Translations under genes and position numbers: made by a program
Shown here: positions 52,493-60,426 of the stretch, in pieces
How the letters are laid out: every line of letters starts with the position of its first letter
Position numbering within the stretch: position 1 is the first letter of the stretch
Notes under the pieces: generated by a model
What the model was told of the DNA's origin: nothing
What the model saw: the letters and a program-made list of their open reading frames with translations, nothing else
Database searches by the model: none
Source of the DNA: Pseudomonadota bacterium
GTDB taxonomy: Bacteria > Myxococcota > Myxococcia > Myxococcales > Myxococcaceae
NCBI GenBank assembly: GCA_023426545.1
Contig: JAFAAN010000087.1
Location: forward strand, 56,042-120,041
Direction of reading: 5' to 3'
Length of the DNA: 64,000 nucleotides

Positions 52493-53215
52493 ATGATGCG
52501 CCCAGGCTGGTTCGGCCCCTTCGTGTCCGTGCTGTTGCTGGTGTCCCTGGAGTCCGTCGCGCAAACGCCGGCTCCCGCCTCCCCCGCCGAAGCGCCGCAC
52601 GCGGCGGCGTCCGACGCGGCGCTTCTACGAGGCACGGGCGAGGATCCGCTGGGCGCGGTGCTGGCGCCGGTGACGCTGCCGGACGGCGCCACGGCGCTCT
52701 ACGGCTTCGTGGGCGCGCCGGAGATAGGCGTGGGCTTCCGGCAGGGCATCTCCGGCTTCGAGCTGGAGGCTCGCGCGAAACTCCAGTGGTTCCAGCTCTC
52801 CGCGGCGCTGGAGCTGGCGGTCCGGCGGAAGGTGCTGGAGCGGGGCGCGCTGTCCCTGGCCCCCACGCTGGGCGTGGGCGTGGTGTTCAACTCGGGCAGC
52901 ACGTACATGGACGACCGGAACTTCTCCGGCGTGCTGCTGCGCGTCTCGCCGGGGCTGGTGGCGGGCTGGCGCGTGGCGGACACGGTGTCCGTGCTGGGCC
53001 TGCTGGACGTGCCGGTGGACCTCGGCCTGTCGAATGGCCAGTCGCGGCGCATCCAGGCGCTGGGCGGCGGCGGCGTGGAGGTGTACCTGGGCAGCAGCCT
53101 GTCGGTGCTGGCCGCGGGCCAGCTCGGCGTGGAGTCCTTCCAGGAGCGCGCGGGTGAGAGCCACACGCGGCTGGGCTTCGGTGTGCGGCTGGGCCTTGGC
53201 GCCCGGCTGTTCTGA
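52493..53215 (+). CDS. Exported beta-barrel-like outer membrane protein
   Basis: The 240-residue precursor has a signal peptide (to about residue 24, ending VAQ) and a Pro/Ala-rich linker. From about residue 65 to the C-terminus it has alternating amphipathic strands with aromatic ends and a terminal Phe, as in small outer-membrane barrels of eight to ten strands (GFELEARAKLQWFQLSAAL, LGFGVRLGLGARLF). I see no known family. AGGGTGTGGG lies upstream of the ATG (two adjacent ATGs at 52493 and 52496). It converges on the response regulator gene. Confidence 0.75.
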   Translation: MMRPGWFGPFVSVLLLVSLESVAQTPAPASPAEAPHAAASDAALLRGTGEDPLGAVLAPVTLPDGATALYGFVGAPEIGVGFRQGISGFELEARAKLQWFQLSAALELAVRRKVLERGALSLAPTLGVGVVFNSGSTYMDDRNFSGVLLRVSPGLVAGWRVADTVSVLGLLDVPVDLGLSNGQSRRIQALGGGGVEVYLGSSLSVLAAGQLGVESFQERAGESHTRLGFGVRLGLGARLF

Positions 53216-53216
53216 C

Positions 53217-54593
53217 TCACGTCAGCCCGAAGCGCTCCAGCTTCTTGAGGAGGCCCTGGCGTGACAGGCCCAGCGCCTCGGCCGTGTGCGTGCGGTTGCC
53301 ATGGTGCCGCCGCAGCGCGTCCTCGATTTCGCTCCGCTCCAGCGCTTCCACCTTCTGCGCCAGCGTGGAGGCGCCCGGCGTGGTGACCGGCCGGGAGCGC
53401 TCGCTCCCCGTGAAGGACAGGTCCTCGGGTTGGATTTCGCGCCGCTCGCCAGCGAGCACGGTGGCGCGATGCATCTCATGGCGAAGCTCGCGCAGGTTGC
53501 CCGGCCACGCATGGGCCAGCAGGGCCTCCGCCGCGGCGTCCGACAAGAGCCGGGCGCGCCCGTCCGGACAGAGGTGGGCACACTGGTTGAGGAAGTGCTT
53601 GGCCAGGAGCGGCAGGTCCGCGCTGCGCTCGCGCAGCGGCGGCAGGCGGATCTCCACGCCCTTCACGCGCCAATAGAGGTCCTCGCGGAAGGCGCCCTCC
53701 TGGAGCATGCGGCTCAAGTCCCGGTGGGTGGCGGAGATGAGCCGCACGTCCACGTGGACCGGCAGGTCCGCGCCCACCGGGAGGATGTCTCCCGTCTCCA
53801 GGGCGCGGAGGACCTTCACCTGGAGCGACGGCGTCATGTCGCCCAGCTCGTCCAGGAAGAGCGTGCCGCCGTCCGCTTCGGCGAAGAGGCCCCGGTGGTC
53901 CTTCGTCGCGCCGGTGAAGCTGCCCTTCACGTGGCCGAACAAGGCGCTCTCCAAGAGCGACTCCGGCAGCGCGCCGCAGTTGATGGGGACGAAGGGACCC
54001 GCATGGCGGCGGCTCTTGAGGTGGACGGTGCGCGCGAGCAGCTCCTTGCCGGTACCGTTCTCCCCGGTGATGAGCACCGGCAGGTCGCTCGCCGCGATGC
54101 GCTCCGCCATCGACGTGGCCGCGAGGAACGGCGCGCTCTGCCCCACCAGCGAGGCGCTCGCCGCCGCCCGGGAGAGCGACGTGCGCAGGGTCTCCACCTG
54201 CCGCTCCAGCGCCACCCGCGCGAGCGCCCGCTGCACCACCACCAGCAGGACGTCCGGGTCCACCGGCTTGGTGAGGAAGTCGTACGCGCCCAGGCGCACC
54301 GCCTCCAGCGAGTGCCGCGTGTCCCCTGCCCCGGACACCACGATGAACTTGGTGCCCGGCTTCGCGCCCAGCAGCGCCGCGAGCCCCTCCAGCCCCGCGG
54401 AGACGCTGCCGTCCGGAGGCAACATCAGGTCGAGCAGCACCAGGGGGTAGTCACGCGCGTTGAACGCGGCACGGGCGGATGGCCGGTCGGCAGCCTCCAC
54501 CACCTCATAACCTGCCTCACGCAACAGCCCGCCGTAGACCTTGCGGAAGGCGGCGTCGTCATCCACGAGCAGCAGCGGGTGTGGTGTGGACAT
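53217..54593 (-). CDS. Sigma-54-dependent response regulator (NtrC family)
   Basis: The 458-residue protein has a receiver domain (D55 acceptor, K109), a sigma-54 activator AAA+ domain (Walker A GENGTGKE at 177-184; GSFTGA at 224-229, one change from GAFTGA) and a C-terminal Fis-type helix-turn-helix (about 415-457). The receiver has an extended loop after the acceptor (MLPPDGSVSAGLEG), which resembles PrsR-type regulators linked to exosortase/exopolysaccharide systems, but no such genes are here. A small Cys-rich gene lies 16 bases upstream on the same strand. The cognate kinase is not in the window. Confidence 0.95.
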   Translation of the reverse strand: MSTPHPLLLVDDDAAFRKVYGGLLREAGYEVVEAADRPSARAAFNARDYPLVLLDLMLPPDGSVSAGLEGLAALLGAKPGTKFIVVSGAGDTRHSLEAVRLGAYDFLTKPVDPDVLLVVVQRALARVALERQVETLRTSLSRAAASASLVGQSAPFLAATSMAERIAASDLPVLITGENGTGKELLARTVHLKSRRHAGPFVPINCGALPESLLESALFGHVKGSFTGATKDHRGLFAEADGGTLFLDELGDMTPSLQVKVLRALETGDILPVGADLPVHVDVRLISATHRDLSRMLQEGAFREDLYWRVKGVEIRLPPLRERSADLPLLAKHFLNQCAHLCPDGRARLLSDAAAEALLAHAWPGNLRELRHEMHRATVLAGERREIQPEDLSFTGSERSRPVTTPGASTLAQKVEALERSEIEDALRRHHGNRTHTAEALGLSRQGLLKKLERFGLT

Positions 54594-54609
54594 GCCTCTT
54601 GCTCCCGTG

Positions 54610-54888
54610 TCAGTCCGGCAGCGGCGCCTGCCTCGGCGTTCCCATCAACTCCAGCGTCCGCAAGGCGACCTGGATGAGCGTCTGGGCACACGGCTCACAT
54701 CCACCACCACAGCAGCGCGGCCAGCGTCCCTCGGGATTGCGCAGCAGCGGCCGCACACAGGACACGTAGTAGCTGGGAAAGCCAAGCTCCTCGCTGGCGC
54801 GGACCAGCGCGGCTTCGAACGGCGGTGGCGAGGAGTCGGTGACGTCGGACACGGCGGAGTCATAACAGCCACCGCGTCCGCTGCCCAC
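54610..54888 (-). CDS. Small Cys-rich protein upstream of the response regulator
   Basis: This 92-residue ORF ends 16 bases before the response regulator start. Its C-terminal half has the cysteine cluster RCCGGGCEPCAQTLIQVALRTLELMG, resembling the 'oxidoreductase-like' CCGxGCxxC family (PF09791), so an iron or zinc site is plausible. Several GTG starts are possible (54888 and 54852), and the N-terminus is uncertain. It is probably co-transcribed with the regulator. The antisense ORFs in this stretch have no such features. Confidence 0.55.
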   Translation of the reverse strand: MGSGRGGCYDSAVSDVTDSSPPPFEAALVRASEELGFPSYYVSCVRPLLRNPEGRWPRCCGGGCEPCAQTLIQVALRTLELMGTPRQAPLPD

Positions 54889-54911
54889 CGCCCTGCACGC
54901 CGCCGCCAGGC

Positions 54912-57566
54912 TCAGGGCGTGACGAGCACCCGCGCGCCCACCCGCGAGTCATTCGCCACCACGAGGTCCGGCGTGCTGCCCGCCCTCACGTGCGCGCCCA
55001 CGTACCAGACGTCGCCCGCGCTCACGTTGGCGATGGAGCGGACCTCCCAGGTGCGGCAAGCCCCGGGCCCGAGCGACACGCTGACCTGCCCCACCCCAAC
55101 ATCGCCCGGCATCTCGATGTGCTCATCCCGGGAGAGGTAGGTCGTCAGCATGGCGCTGCCACCAGAATTGCCTCGATTGCAGACGGCCACAGTCGTCGTG
55201 AACGCGCTCCCTCTGCGAACGGACGAGGGGGTGCTGACCGAGGTGATGGCGAAGTCGCTCCCCTGGCCCACCCCGATGGGGACGGCGAATGACAGCGCCT
55301 TCCATTCAGCCTCGGTGATGGCGGCCCACGGATATCCGAGCTGAGCCACCAGCCTGTAGGGGCCCTCCCGCGCGACATCTGTGGAACCCAGCACCGTCAC
55401 CTCTTCACAGGCGCCACTCGCAAGGTCATACCGGGTGCCCACCGAGTAGAACTCCGCCACGGGAAAGTCGTCCTCCGTGCGAAGGGAAAGGCCGAGCCGG
55501 GTCGGCGGCTGAGGCTGCGGGCTCCTGTTGCACACAGTCACGGTCGACATGAAGCCCGTATTCGCGAGCAACGCGGTGGGTGCTTGCACGCCGGTGATAA
55601 GAAGCCCGGTCTGGCGCGTCACCTGAAACACCTCACCTCGCACGAAGTTGTTGGACTCCACGACTTCAGGGATGATGTTCGATTCGTCCACCCAGGCCGT
55701 CGGCCGCCAGGTCCCCTCCTGCGGGGGTGCCGATGGCTCCGCGTCCAGCGCGGTGCATGCACCTGGGGCCAGCGGCTCCACGGTCAGCCACGAGCCCACC
55801 AGGAGTGGCAAACCATGGGTGTTCGGCTCCGGAAGGAAGGAAACCCACACCGGTACTCCGGGCGCCGCTTGATTGCCCTTGTTACACACCGTCACCGAAA
55901 CGCCCAGCCACCCTTCCACCGACGCGACTGGTGCCGCGGCCTGGACCCGGGTCACCACCAGGTCAGGGCCCGAGCCAATCCCTACCTCTGGCCCCACGAG
56001 CGCATTGTCGGCCACGTTGAGTTCCCCACCTTGAGGGCTGATCAGCTCCACCAGCGCTTTCACATAGGCGTTGCCCGTCAGCCCTTCCGAGGGGACCGCG
56101 CCCTGCACGGGAAGCACCACACAGCCTTTCCCGAGCGCATCGAACGTGCGCGTCCCTACCCTCACGCCAGTGCGTGCGTCCTGGTCATCCGACAGCGCGA
56201 CATGGATGGCCAACCGTTGCGCGGGGAGGCTGCCGGTGTTGCAGACCTTCACCTCCGTGGTGAACGACGCGCCGGGCACCAGCGCATGCGTCACCGGCAC
56301 GACGCGAGCGACGCCCAACTCCACCCAATTCCCCAAACGAAGTTCGTGGGACCTGCTGTTGTTGTCCGCATGGGCCTCCGGCTGCGCCCCCTCCGGATTC
56401 ACCGTGGCCGTCAATCGCCAGCGGCCCGCCGCATTCTCCGCGGAGCCCAGCGGCTCGTCCCATTCGACGCACTGGCCCGCGGCCAGCGCCGGAATGTCAC
56501 GGCTCGCGACGCGCAGCACACCTTCGGCCGCGGCCTCCAGCGACTGGAGCTGGAACCGCACCCACGAGGCCAGCGCGGGCGCGGTGCCCTGGTTGCAGAC
56601 CGTCAGTCGCACCGGAAGGGGCCCGTTGCCCGTCTCCACGGGTGGGGCCTTCAGCGAGGCGATGACGTAGTCGGGAACAGTGCCCACCATCAGGTTCGAC
56701 ACCGCGCTGACATTGTTCGTCACATCTTCTTCGGGTCGGCCGTGCGCCGTGGCCGTGATGAACGCGAGGTGCCACTGGCCCGTTTGCCCCACACGCCCGT
56801 TCAACCGGGTGACCTCACAAGCGCCAGGCTCGAGATACAAGCCGAAGTGCCAGTTCAGCCGCGCGTCCTCGGTGTCGACATGCGAGTCGGCGGATTGGTA
56901 GAGCCCGACCTGGGCGGCGCCGGGCCCCATTCCCCGATTGCACACGCGAGCCGTCGCCGAGAAGTCCTCATCGGGACGAACCACCGCGGGCACGTCCACC
57001 AGCTCCACGACGAAGTCGGGGGGCGCGTCGAAGGTCACGGGCACGCCGTCATGGACATTGTTCTCTTCGGACGACTCGAGAACCCGCGACTCGCTGGCCA
57101 CCAGCGCCCCGACAAACCAGGTGTTCGTACGGACCAGGTCGCCCCGGACCGGGACCGGCAGCGAGACACACGCCCCCGCGGCCAGCGGGCCTACCTGCGC
57201 GCTCTCGAGCACCGCGTCGTCATGCGAGTAACAAGGGTCCCGGGAGGCGAACAACGTCACACCCGCGCGCGCCTCACGGCGCCCCACATTGCAGACCGTC
57301 ACATCCACCTGATACGGCATCGCCCCATGGACGCGCGCAGGGGCCTGCACGTCCGTGATGATGAAGTCAGGCAAGTCATCCGCGCGGGCCGCGCTCACGA
57401 ATCGTGACGCGGCACGTGCAGCCGGGGGCAGGCGGTTGCACGTCTCGAACGTGACCTGCGGAGCGGCGGACACCGACGGAGACGCGGCATGCGCGCCCCA
57501 CGGAAGCAGAGCAACCAACGCTCCAGCCAATCCAAGCCCCCACCTCGACACAACTCCAGACAGCAT
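54912..57566 (-). CDS. Large secreted protein of seven CARDB-like repeats
   Basis: The ATG at 57566 has GAGGGGG upstream and gives an 884-residue precursor with a signal peptide (GLAGALVALLPWGAHA). The rest is seven CARDB/Ig-like modules of about 115 residues. Each starts near a PDFxIxxVxAP strand, has a VCN(R/K)G motif in the middle and a second Cys in a GAC/GQC context that probably forms a disulfide. CARDB domains are cell-adhesion modules in secreted bacterial proteins. No anchor or sorting signal is seen at the C-terminus. The longer ORF to 57803 is unlikely. Confidence 0.88.
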   Translation of the reverse strand: MLSGVVSRWGLGLAGALVALLPWGAHAASPSVSAAPQVTFETCNRLPPAARAASRFVSAARADDLPDFIITDVQAPARVHGAMPYQVDVTVCNVGRREARAGVTLFASRDPCYSHDDAVLESAQVGPLAAGACVSLPVPVRGDLVRTNTWFVGALVASESRVLESSEENNVHDGVPVTFDAPPDFVVELVDVPAVVRPDEDFSATARVCNRGMGPGAAQVGLYQSADSHVDTEDARLNWHFGLYLEPGACEVTRLNGRVGQTGQWHLAFITATAHGRPEEDVTNNVSAVSNLMVGTVPDYVIASLKAPPVETGNGPLPVRLTVCNQGTAPALASWVRFQLQSLEAAAEGVLRVASRDIPALAAGQCVEWDEPLGSAENAAGRWRLTATVNPEGAQPEAHADNNSRSHELRLGNWVELGVARVVPVTHALVPGASFTTEVKVCNTGSLPAQRLAIHVALSDDQDARTGVRVGTRTFDALGKGCVVLPVQGAVPSEGLTGNAYVKALVELISPQGGELNVADNALVGPEVGIGSGPDLVVTRVQAAAPVASVEGWLGVSVTVCNKGNQAAPGVPVWVSFLPEPNTHGLPLLVGSWLTVEPLAPGACTALDAEPSAPPQEGTWRPTAWVDESNIIPEVVESNNFVRGEVFQVTRQTGLLITGVQAPTALLANTGFMSTVTVCNRSPQPQPPTRLGLSLRTEDDFPVAEFYSVGTRYDLASGACEEVTVLGSTDVAREGPYRLVAQLGYPWAAITEAEWKALSFAVPIGVGQGSDFAITSVSTPSSVRRGSAFTTTVAVCNRGNSGGSAMLTTYLSRDEHIEMPGDVGVGQVSVSLGPGACRTWEVRSIANVSAGDVWYVGAHVRAGSTPDLVVANDSRVGARVLVTP

Positions 57567-57865
57567 AAGTTTCCCCCTCACGACCGCGCGGGACTTTCTC
57601 CTGGCGACATGACACCGGCGGCCGATGACGTGCTCTAGCACGGAGCCCTGCGCGTGAGCGACGAGGCGGCCGAATGCCACCAGGGAATCGGTGTCAACAA
57701 CGCCCCACGCGCGAGGACTCGTCAAGCCGGGGGCGCATGGCGTGAAATGTTGCGGCGATGCCCCGAGGGCCCTTGGGCGCCAAGAGGTCTCGCCGCGTCT
57801 CACGGCGAATCCCAGGTGATGGTCACATGCCGCTGCCGCGAAGGGGCGGCGAAGGCCCGAGCCAC
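57567..57865. other. Intergenic region between rtcA and the CARDB protein gene
   Basis: About 300 bases hold the CARDB gene's Shine-Dalgarno and presumably its promoter, and the 3' end of the rtcBA transcript. Two short reading frames in it have no family resemblance. I see no hairpin strong enough to call as a terminator. Confidence 0.4.
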
Positions 57866-58882
57866 CTACGCTCGGACCTCGACCTCACAGACCTCACGAG
57901 CCACGTCCCGAACCTGGACCTTCAGGTCGAGGAAGTGGGCCATCGTCTGAAGCTGCGTCCGCGCATGCCCATCCAGCGGCAGCGTGCGAAGCGCACCGTC
58001 CCTTGCCAGGGCCAGCAGGAGGAGCAACTGGTCGCACAGGTGCTCTCCCACCGGAACTTCCGCGTCGAGGTAACGCTTCACTTCGGCCGTCACCTCCTCC
58101 GCCACCACCTCTGCCCGCTTCCCGCGCTCACCGAAGCCCGTGAAGACCTCCGTCACGTGCTCGCTCTCCACCTCGGCGACCAGCACGTTTCCAGGCCCTG
58201 GCGAGCGCTTCAGCTCCTCCGTCCGGAGCTCGTCCGGCCGCCACTTCAGCGCCGCCCCCGCCATGTGCAGCTCCCGCTGCGCCACGTCGAACGGCACCAT
58301 CGCAATCACAGCCTTCATGTCGCGGCGGAGCACGTGGCCGCGCTCCAAAAGGTGCAGGGGCTTCAGCGGCGCGGGCCGCACGTCCACCCGGAACTTGCCG
58401 CCACCCGCCGGGAAGAACCCGGGCCGAGACAGCGTGGCCTCCACGGACGGCCCCATGCGCCGCACCAGTGGCAGGTAGGCCCGCTGGAGGAAGTCGAATG
58501 GCGGTGCCATGGGGTTGTGCGTCCCGCCCTCCAGCAGCAGCGTGGACGGCCCCTCCGCCAGGAGCAGCGCCGGCAGCACCGTCTGCAGCACCAGCGTCGC
58601 GCTTCCCGCCGTCCCCACCGCGAAGTGGTAGTTGCCCGCGGCCAGTGCGCGCGGCCGGAACGTCAGCTCGCGCGAGCCCAGCTCCGCCCCCGACACCTCC
58701 GCCGCCCCCACTGCCTCCGCGGCCTTCACGGACGTGAGGTGCTGACGCAGCAGGCCCGGCTTCTTCCGGCCCGCGCGGATGTTCTGGATGGTGAACGGCG
58801 TCCCCGTCACCAACGACAGCGACAGCGAGGTGCGCAGCACCTGCCCTCCACCCTCTCCCTGCGAACCATCGATGCGCACCAT
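57866..58882 (-). CDS. rtcA: RNA 3'-terminal phosphate cyclase
   Basis: The 338-residue enzyme converts RNA 3'-phosphate to 2',3'-cyclic phosphate using ATP. It has the N-terminal IDGSQGEGGGQVLR, the GGGT(H/A)-type LEGGTHNPMAPPFDFL, the RPGFFPAGGG motif and the catalytic histidine in VGEHLCDQL (near residue 293). The ATG at 58882 has AAGGAGG seven bases upstream, an excellent site; the extension to 59044 is not conserved. It is downstream of rtcB on the same strand in one operon. Confidence 0.97.
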   Translation of the reverse strand: MVRIDGSQGEGGGQVLRTSLSLSLVTGTPFTIQNIRAGRKKPGLLRQHLTSVKAAEAVGAAEVSGAELGSRELTFRPRALAAGNYHFAVGTAGSATLVLQTVLPALLLAEGPSTLLLEGGTHNPMAPPFDFLQRAYLPLVRRMGPSVEATLSRPGFFPAGGGKFRVDVRPAPLKPLHLLERGHVLRRDMKAVIAMVPFDVAQRELHMAGAALKWRPDELRTEELKRSPGPGNVLVAEVESEHVTEVFTGFGERGKRAEVVAEEVTAEVKRYLDAEVPVGEHLCDQLLLLLALARDGALRTLPLDGHARTQLQTMAHFLDLKVQVRDVAREVCEVEVRA

Positions 58883-59044
58883 GTCCCGCCTCCTTGCTGC
58901 TCGCGACTCACGAACCACCCGGCCTGCACTGACAGCCCCGGGAAAATAGCGGCGCCCGCACTCCCCATCCTGGCGGCCTTTCGGCCTCTTGGGGAATACG
59001 GGCGCCTCGGTGTCTTCATCCCGGCATGCTCTCTCCTCGGGCAT

Positions 59045-60280
59045 CTAGCCCTTCACGCAGACCACCTGCTTCAACGTGTGGACCACCTCGACCAGGTCCG
59101 CCTGCGCCGCCATCACCGCGTCGATGGACTTGTAGGCAGCCGGCGTCTCATCGATGACCTCCGCGTCCTTCCGGCACTCCACCCCCGCGGTCGCCTTCTC
59201 GTGGTCCTCCAGCGTGAAGCGCCGCTTCGCCGCCGCACGCGACATCACCCGGCCGGCGCCGTGGCTGCAGGAGTGGAAGCTGTCCGCATTCCCCTTCCCG
59301 CGGACGATGTACGACCGCGCCCCCATGCTCCCGGGGATGATGCCGAGGTCGCCCTCTCGCGCCCGCACCGCGCCCTTTCGGGTCACGAAGCAGTTCTTTC
59401 CGAAGTGGTGCTCCCGCGCGATGTAGTTGTGGTGGCAGTTCACCGCCGAGTCCTTCAGCTCGAACGGCGGCAGCTCACCGCTCGACTGCAACGCCTCCAC
59501 CGCGGCGTGAAGCATCAGGTCCCGGTTCGTCGCGGCGTAGTCCTGCGCCCAGCTCACCGCGAAGACGTAGTCGTCGAAGTGCTCGGTCCCCTCCGCCAGG
59601 TACGCCAGGTCGCCGTCCGGCAGGTTGATGAACCAGCGGCGCATGTCCTCCTTCGCCCGTTCGATGAAGTAGCTCCCGATGCGGTTCCCCACACCGCGCG
59701 AACCGGAGTGCAGCATCACCCACACGCCGTCCGACTCATCGAGGCACAGCTCGATGAAGTGGTTCCCCGTTCCCAGCGTCCCCAGGTGCGACAGGTCCGG
59801 CCCACGGCCGATGCGCGGATGCTTCGCGACGATGCGGTCATACCCTTCCACCAGCCGCGCCCACGCTTGCTGGTGCCGCGCGGGCGCCACACGCCACGCC
59901 CCCACGTCGTTACGGCCGCCGTTGTCCGAGCGGCCATGAGGCACCGCCCGCTCGATCGCCGAGCGCAGCCCACGCAGCGAGTCCGGGAGCTGGTCCGCCC
60001 GCAGCGTCGTGCGAACGGCAATCATCCCGCAGCCAATATCCACCCCCACCGCCGCCGGCACCACCGCGCCCACCGTCGGCACCACGCTTCCCACCGTCGC
60101 GCCATAACCGCGGTGCACGTCCGGCATCACCGCGACCCACTGATGGATGAAGGGGAGACCGCGCAGGTTGCGCAGCTGCGTCTTCGCCTCGTCCTCGAAC
60201 GGAACCCCCACCGTCCACGCCTTGATGGGGCGGCCCGCATCGTCCGACAGCACTTCGTAGTTCCCAGGGTCGCGGCTCAT
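59045..60280 (-). CDS. rtcB: RNA-splicing ligase RtcB
   Basis: RtcB joins RNA ends with 2',3'-cyclic phosphate or 3'-phosphate and 5'-OH, using GTP and Mn2+. The 411-residue protein has the metal-binding VDIGCGM cysteine, HFGKNCF, LGTLGTGNHFIEL and the nucleophile histidine in SCSHGAGRVMSR. The ATG at 60280 (AAAGGTGG upstream) was chosen over the 60328 ORF start. It heads the rtcBA operon, divergent from rtcR, and a sigma-54 promoter lies 60 bases upstream. Confidence 0.97.
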   Translation of the reverse strand: MSRDPGNYEVLSDDAGRPIKAWTVGVPFEDEAKTQLRNLRGLPFIHQWVAVMPDVHRGYGATVGSVVPTVGAVVPAAVGVDIGCGMIAVRTTLRADQLPDSLRGLRSAIERAVPHGRSDNGGRNDVGAWRVAPARHQQAWARLVEGYDRIVAKHPRIGRGPDLSHLGTLGTGNHFIELCLDESDGVWVMLHSGSRGVGNRIGSYFIERAKEDMRRWFINLPDGDLAYLAEGTEHFDDYVFAVSWAQDYAATNRDLMLHAAVEALQSSGELPPFELKDSAVNCHHNYIAREHHFGKNCFVTRKGAVRAREGDLGIIPGSMGARSYIVRGKGNADSFHSCSHGAGRVMSRAAAKRRFTLEDHEKATAGVECRKDAEVIDETPAAYKSIDAVMAAQADLVEVVHTLKQVVCVKG

Positions 60281-60339
60281 CTGTTCCACCTTTCCAGTCG
60301 TCCGCCGGGCGCTGTGTCCCGGCCACATGGCAGGCGTAG

Positions 60340-60356
60340 AGCAGGCGGCGTGCCAA
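60340..60356 (-). promoter_or_regulatory. Sigma-54 (-24/-12) promoter of rtcBA
   Basis: On the minus strand the sequence is TTGGCACGCCGCCTGCT, which matches the TTGGCACG-N4-TTGCT consensus with one base difference. The invariant GG (60354-60353) and GC (60342-60341) are ten bases apart as required. Transcription would begin near 60329, about 49 bases before the rtcB ATG. RtcR is a sigma-54 activator and is encoded divergently, so the assignment is very likely. Confidence 0.88.
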
Positions 60357-60399
60357 CCACTCTCCCGAGGGAGCGTACACGCGGCACAGTGGCGGGCCC

Positions 60400-60413
60400 T
60401 ATCTCTTGAGATA
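60400..60413. promoter_or_regulatory. Palindrome, candidate RtcR enhancer site
   Basis: TATCTC (60400-60405) and GAGATA (60408-60413) form a perfect inverted repeat with a TT spacer. A further TATCTC half-site lies at 60420-60425, just before the rtcR start codon at 60427. The palindrome is centred about 77 bases upstream of the inferred rtcBA start, a typical enhancer distance, and also sits in the rtcR leader, so it could mediate autoregulation. Confidence 0.6.
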
Positions 60414-60426
60414 AAGTCCTATCTCC

